A stretch of DNA of 64,000 nt, taken from contig OW121849.1 in NCBI GenBank assembly GCA_933228895.1, positions 126,422,849 to 126,486,848 on the forward strand, written 5' to 3'. The DNA comes from Platycnemis pennipes (taxonomy: Eukaryota > Arthropoda > Insecta > Odonata > Platycnemididae). Of this stretch, positions 59,757-64,000 are shown in pieces. The first letter of the stretch is position 1; every line of letters starts with the position of its first letter. The position numbers and the translations under genes were made by a program. The notes under the pieces were generated by a model. That model made no database searches and was not told where the DNA came from. It saw only the letters and a program-made list of their open reading frames with translations.

Positions 59757-60127
59757 GAATCTGAAACCCTTGGTCATAACCCTTGGACCTTGTGATAAGA
59801 TTTGATAAGAATTTAAAGATTTTTAAATAAAAATAAAAAATACATTTAACTCTTGTAATGTAACATTGAATGCTCTTCCCTCGTCTTGCAACTCTGTGTA
59901 AAAACAGAGGTAAAAGTGCGAATGAAGGCTATATTTTATAGGTGAATGATGGACGTCCTTCACAACTCCGTCGTTTATTTTTCAACAATGAAAAAAAAGT
60001 GTGATAATGATGCGATTCGTGATAATTATGCTAATAATATATGAATTTGCATACTAATAATTCGGAAGTTAACAAATAATATCTAATTAGTTATCTACGT
60101 TTGCTGGCACCATGTTTATATCAAACA

Positions 60128-60625
60128 AAAGTCATGACAAAATTCATAAAATCAATTTTTGTATATTTACGACTACGGAGGAAAGCCTTTCGAAAATAAT
60201 ACTGGCGGAGAACTTATTATCATAACTACGGTGCGTCCCTTTAAAGTTTCCTGTCATCCTGGTGTATAGGCAATCAATAATGCGCCCGCGGATGGGGAAA
60301 AATAACAAATAATATCCTTCAATTTCTATTTTCAAACATATAATATCTATTGCAACTGTAAAATAAGGGTTTGCCAGGAGCGGAGATCTTGCTCCATAAA
60401 ACGGTACCTCAATTATCGATATTGTTTGCGTATGAAGGAACGTATTGACTCATTTTTGACTATCGTTAGCGTAGTGACGGCTTCGAAAATCCCGGCGCTT
60501 GTTTCACCGAGAGGCGGCAGGTATGTAGGAAAGTAAATCCAAAGTTCAGCAATCGATGGCAATGGCAAGAAGGTTAACGCCTGAACAGCTTATGTTATTC
60601 ATAGGGATAATTTATAATGATTTGG
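60128..60625 (+). repeat. Long inverted repeat, copy 3
   Basis: The full-length inverse partner of 56190-56688, ending TTATTCATAGGGATAATT. The pair encloses about 3.4 kb that includes copy 2, a SINE and family R copy 2 with its foldback insertion. Confidence 0.85.
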
Positions 60626-60629
60626 GGAC

Positions 60630-61840
60630 CAACCTGAGTGTTGAACAAGTGAATGAGTGACAAAAGATTTGAAGTAGATATATTTTTTCATAGCCAGCTG
60701 AATGAAGAGAAACATCACCAATACAAATCCAGGGATGTCTAAAAAATTATCCATAAACTCATAAAAAATGAACATACACACTAAAACAATTTTTTGGTAA
60801 ATGTGAACCAAAGGGTGACACTTTTCAAAAAATTTCCTGCAAAAACGGTGTGAATTAGCGATTTCATTCCAACTGTGATGCTCATGTTCTTGTATACTTG
60901 AGTAATTTTAATGGAGAATGTGCATAATGGGGTCTTCACATTGAACTATGGGCACTAAATATAATAAATAACATCTCAGATTTCATGGTAGGCTCTTTGA
61001 GATAATCTATAATGCATATGGATGACAACATATTGGTGAGTTTATGTCATTACTTTGGAATGTGCTTGAAAAAGGAGTATTCTACCCCTTTCCACATTTC
61101 AATTGAACCTTCAGCAGCAGGTTGCAAAGTGAGCCATCTTGAATTACAGTGTTTGAGGAAATACTTCCTGGGAAGATTCCTGGGAACTTGTCCTGATCCT
61201 AGTGAAAATTTCCCAGCCAGAAAGCCATTGATTAAAATAGAGGTGAAGGGATTCTAGCAAGTCAAATGTATTGTCTCCCAAAAGATTCTTTAAAAAGGCA
61301 TTATGGATATTATGCATATGTATCACAATAACCCTATGTATAGATGAGTCTACATGTAGACCTCATGTCTACCAGACCTATCTTCTGTTCAAACTGGACT
61401 GAAACGTTTACAATTTTAAACCCTGCTTTATTGACATTACGCCCATCACTACCAAGCATCAACAAATTTGTGTTCATAAGAGCTCCATTTTTCTTAGCTT
61501 TATTAATCTATGCAACCAAGTCCTTGGTAGTTGCTTTTCCTATGAATAATGTTTCTAGGTGCTCAGTCACTACTCAGTGCCTGTGATCATAACCATATCC
61601 TATTCCAACAGCCAGTTCCTTTCACTCAGCAGCATTCATGGTTTTGTCATACCATAAGAAATAAAATCCATAAAATGCTTGCCCTCCATATCTTTCATCT
61701 GAAGTTTTTTTGAAATATGGTGCAAGTGCATCTGCAATTATGTACCATGCTGTGGCACAACTCATTGAAAAGTCCTTATGGTTGCAATTCCCAGACATTG
61801 CCTGCAAATGAAACACACCACAGGTATACTCTATTAATGA
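60630..61840 (-). pseudogene. Transposase-like protein relic
   Basis: The minus strand from about 61816 reads SCATAWYIIADALAPYFKK, FYGFYFLWYDKTMNAAE, then (near 61490) LMLGSDGRNVNKAGFKIVN. These resemble a hAT-related transposase-like family common in arthropods (LxPYFxK..., DETxNxA, SDGPNVNK). Later segments toward 60630 are broken by many stops. Assignment is by remembered motif order only. Confidence 0.42.
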
Positions 61841-62347
61841 ATATAAAATTATGTATTACATTCAGATTTTTGCAGCCAAATTACCAAAATAGGTATTTGC
61901 TTCCACACTGTGGAAAAGTAACATAAAATGAACTCAAAAATTGACAACTAGTGAAATGTCATGGAAATAGTGATATTTAAGTGACAAAGATTAAAAAAGG
62001 GGACACCTTCACTATAAAGTGATAAGTTTCCAGCCCTGCAAATGCATTAAGCCTTTTTTCTTACCAAATACAGCAGTATTATTTTGGCTGTACATACATA
62101 TCTGAAGAACTGAGGATCAAAAATCACTAACTTCCAAATAACAAAAGGAGTAAAATATTAGAATCATAATATGTTAACACAAAGTCATATAATGAAGGGT
62201 AACAGAATGGCAAATGAATGAAGCGGATATGAAATGTCTGAAAAACTGAAAAGCAATGAAGATCCTGAACAGAAGTTGAGACTACATCAAATTTCTACTA
62301 TGCAGGCATATTTGTTTCAATCCCCAATGAGCCAATGAATGCATTCA

Positions 62348-62586
62348 CAGTGGTGTCAGAAATGGGCCAAAGACCCCCCCACCAGGATTTGTCCCAGGCC
62401 CTTGAGAAATGAGTAGTCTTCATTAATAAAAATGAAATTCCACTTGTTTTGTCCCTTCTGACACATATTCTTACACCTTCATTTGCTCTTTGAGTGAAAT
62501 TCTAGTCTCTAACCCCTCCTATCCGGAAAAAAATGCGGGCCCTTTTCAAGGCTGGTCCCCCAGCAAAAATAGTTCTAATGGCCCTG
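62348..62586. mobile_element. Short hAT-like MITE
   Basis: The ends are CAGTGGTGTCAGAAATGGGC (62348) and, from 62586 on the other strand, CAGGGCCATTAGAACTATTT. Flanks TGCATTCA (62340-62347) and TGCATTTG (62587-62594) match at 6 of 8. 239 bp. Confidence 0.45.
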
Positions 62587-62761
62587 TGCATTTGTGATGC
62601 AAATCCTAAACACCATTGATAATGGAATATCACTGATATTACAGCATCACTGGCAATATGATTGGGCTTATAATGAAACAGTCATGTTTGTCTGCTCATC
62701 AAATTAGAACTTGCCAATGGTGGCGGCAATGCCTAATGATATTACTAATTTTAATAACAAA

Positions 62762-62767
62762 TTTATT
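62762..62767 (-). terminator. Possible poly(A) signal
   Basis: AATAAA on the minus strand about 165 bp beyond the stop of the gene at 62930-64000. A single hexamer in AT-rich sequence. Confidence 0.3.
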
Positions 62768-62929
62768 CCTGAGCCGCAACTTTACAGTTTGGTACATTTA
62801 AAATTATATCAATAAATAAACAATAAATATTATATTTTCACTGCCAACCATACAATTGGGAGTTATTATCAATCTATAGCTGCCACATCTTTAAGAAACA
62901 GTTAATATATTTCTTTGGTGCTAATTGAC

Positions 62930-64000
62930 TCAAACGCTACTCTCTCCTTGTCCAACTGAGTGCATCTGGAAGGGGTATTTGGTAACTTTTGGACCATTTA
63001 TCAGGCAAGGTGATACTGAAGTGTGGGAGGAACAATGGGAGGTGGAAGACACTGTCGGAGATGCAAGTGAGGCCGATGGTTGGTTCCCTTCCTTTACAAA
63101 TGATCCACCACCTGATTGGTGAGGGTCAGCTTTCCAAGTGGCCTTTGGTGCACCTCTCCAACTGCTTGCAACATTAGCACCTGCAGTTGCCGACACTACT
63201 GTAGCATCTTCCCTTTTATTACTTGTACTAAAATCCCCCAGATCAAATGTCACCTGTTTGGAGGAGGTTGACTGAGCTGACTCAAAACTTTGGTCCTCAG
63301 AACTTGATGTCACCATTGGCAACGTTGATCCTGCATCTCCAGCAAGAACCATACAAACATTATCCCCATCCAACGAGTCTCCAAGGCGTTCGGAACGAAT
63401 GGCAACATGCCCACGTCTACAAGGTGGAGTCACAAACACCTCAGATCCAGTCTGCGCACCCAACACAAGTCCCAAACTGGCCCTTGAACTAATGCTTGAC
63501 ACTTCAGACAGAGATTCAGGAGTGGCTAGAGGAGCCAGACCAAGCCAGTCATCATGGACCAAATCAACCCTTCCTGGGCTTAAAATTCCACTGGTGGTTG
63601 ACCACTGTCCTAAGACTGGGGGCCATTGGTTCCCAGAAGGAGATTTACACATGGGGGATTGCCGTTGACAGACTTCTTCCAGTATGGAGGGATATTCCCA
63701 TGGGGATAGTAGGGGGTGAGGGGCCAATGGAGGAGACGTGGCTGTTGCTGTGGTGGCTGTGGCAGCCATTGTTGATGCATAGGAAGAGGAAGAAGAAGAC
63801 CCAGACACAAGGCCACCATGGCCATTGGTTCCGGGGCACATTGGGAGGAATGGTTTCACTGTCACTGTTGACGTGGGCGTAGGGGCTGCCTCAGGTCCAA
63901 AGCTTGTTTCGAGGCACAGACGATGGGGAGGGGTCTTTGCAGGAGAACCTAGGAGTAGGTGGCAGCACTCCGGATCTTCTTCTGCTGGGGCACAGGATGC
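62930..64000 (-). CDS. C-terminal exon of a Ser/Thr-rich protein, partial
   Basis: Open without interruption from the window edge (first codon 64000-63998) to TGA at 62932-62930, 356 residues. No ATG is needed upstream; the frame enters from outside, so this is a 3' exon. Composition is Ser, Thr, Pro and Ala-rich with runs (SSSSSSYAS, TATTATATS), probably disordered. Better-conserved-looking pieces are LSPWEYPSILEEVCQRQSP, WPPVLGQWSTTSGILSPGRV, DDWLGLAPLATPESLSEVSS and SSKQVTFDLGDF. The last residues GESSV fit a class I PDZ-binding motif (S-x-V), which would suit the cytoplasmic tail of a membrane receptor or scaffold protein. I do not recognise the gene. GC-rich and free of repeats, unlike the rest of the window. 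Two plus-strand frames here are shadows. Confidence 0.75.
   Translation of the reverse strand, partial: ASCAPAEEDPECCHLLLGSPAKTPPHRLCLETSFGPEAAPTPTSTVTVKPFLPMCPGTNGHGGLVSGSSSSSSYASTMAATATTATATSPPLAPHPLLSPWEYPSILEEVCQRQSPMCKSPSGNQWPPVLGQWSTTSGILSPGRVDLVHDDWLGLAPLATPESLSEVSSISSRASLGLVLGAQTGSEVFVTPPCRRGHVAIRSERLGDSLDGDNVCMVLAGDAGSTLPMVTSSSEDQSFESAQSTSSKQVTFDLGDFSTSNKREDATVVSATAGANVASSWRGAPKATWKADPHQSGGGSFVKEGNQPSASLASPTVSSTSHCSSHTSVSPCLINGPKVTKYPFQMHSVGQGESSV

Larger units (their letters stand above)
57795..60000 (+). repeat. Dispersed repeat family R, copy 2, interrupted
   Basis: Matches copy 1 (54520-55190) from about 57795 to 58193 and again from 59757 to about 60000. The gap is the foldback transposon. 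Boundaries are approximate. Confidence 0.75.

Noticed and set aside
63496..63882. Plus-strand protein of 128 residues
   Set aside because: Antisense shadow of the minus-strand exon, Trp-rich as expected from the reverse of Pro/Ser codons.
1..64000. CRISPR array, bacterial operons or rRNA
   Set aside because: No regularly spaced repeats, ribosome-binding sites or rRNA sequence; the window is eukaryotic.

Overview
This window looks like a piece of a large, repeat-dense arthropod (probably insect) nuclear genome. It is AT-rich, with no bacterial-style operons. It carries one clear conserved metazoan gene with GT-AG introns (the 3' half of ALG11) and the open C-terminal exon of a second gene at the right edge. 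Almost everything else I can identify is transposon-derived: Mutator-like, piggyBac, hAT, pogo/Tigger, several non-LTR retrotransposon families, Penelope-like elements (PLEs), tRNA-derived SINE-like heads and foldback elements. I cannot name the species.

Layout. 0.4-3.5 kb: a broken Mutator-like transposase followed by a YqaJ-type exonuclease domain. It is interrupted by a 5'-truncated LINE, which is itself interrupted by a 223-bp inverted-repeat element carrying hammerhead-ribozyme-like cores. 6.0-11.3 kb: a piggyBac element bounded by TTAA, with a dead transposase and a LINE inserted in it. 11.4-18.7 kb: a nest of insertions (hAT > LINE > RTE-like LINE > hAT > SINE/MITEs) in which most layers can be bounded by their target-site duplications (TSDs). 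19.6-21.6 kb: four C-terminal exons of ALG11 (+). 22-36 kb: mostly anonymous AT-rich DNA with MITEs, SINE-like heads and a 982-bp hAT element holding an unidentified 167-codon reading frame. 36.5-38.4 kb: an element with GC-rich, tandemly repeated terminal inverted repeats containing a LINE copy inverted at its 5' end. 41.2-44.5 kb: one hAT inside another. 45.6-47.1 kb: a pogo/Tigger-like element. 47.1-47.6 kb: a second PLE-type inverted-repeat element. 48.3-50.7 kb: a decayed RTE-like LINE (-). 53.8-54.4 kb: a Penelope-type reverse transcriptase fragment. 54.5-60.6 kb: a complex of long inverted repeats including a young foldback transposon with 348-bp arms. 62.9-64.0 kb: the C-terminal exon of a Ser/Thr-rich protein (-).

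The most interesting theme is a pair of small elements (1905-2127 and 47086-47594). Each has inverted arms, a ~42-bp one-sided unarmed tail, a 9-13 bp TSD and hammerhead-like CTGANGA...GAAA signatures, and a Penelope RT relic lies in the same window. This fits PLE terminal repeats mobilised without the coding region. The order and relative age of the nested insertions can be read directly from the TSDs and from one paralogous empty site.
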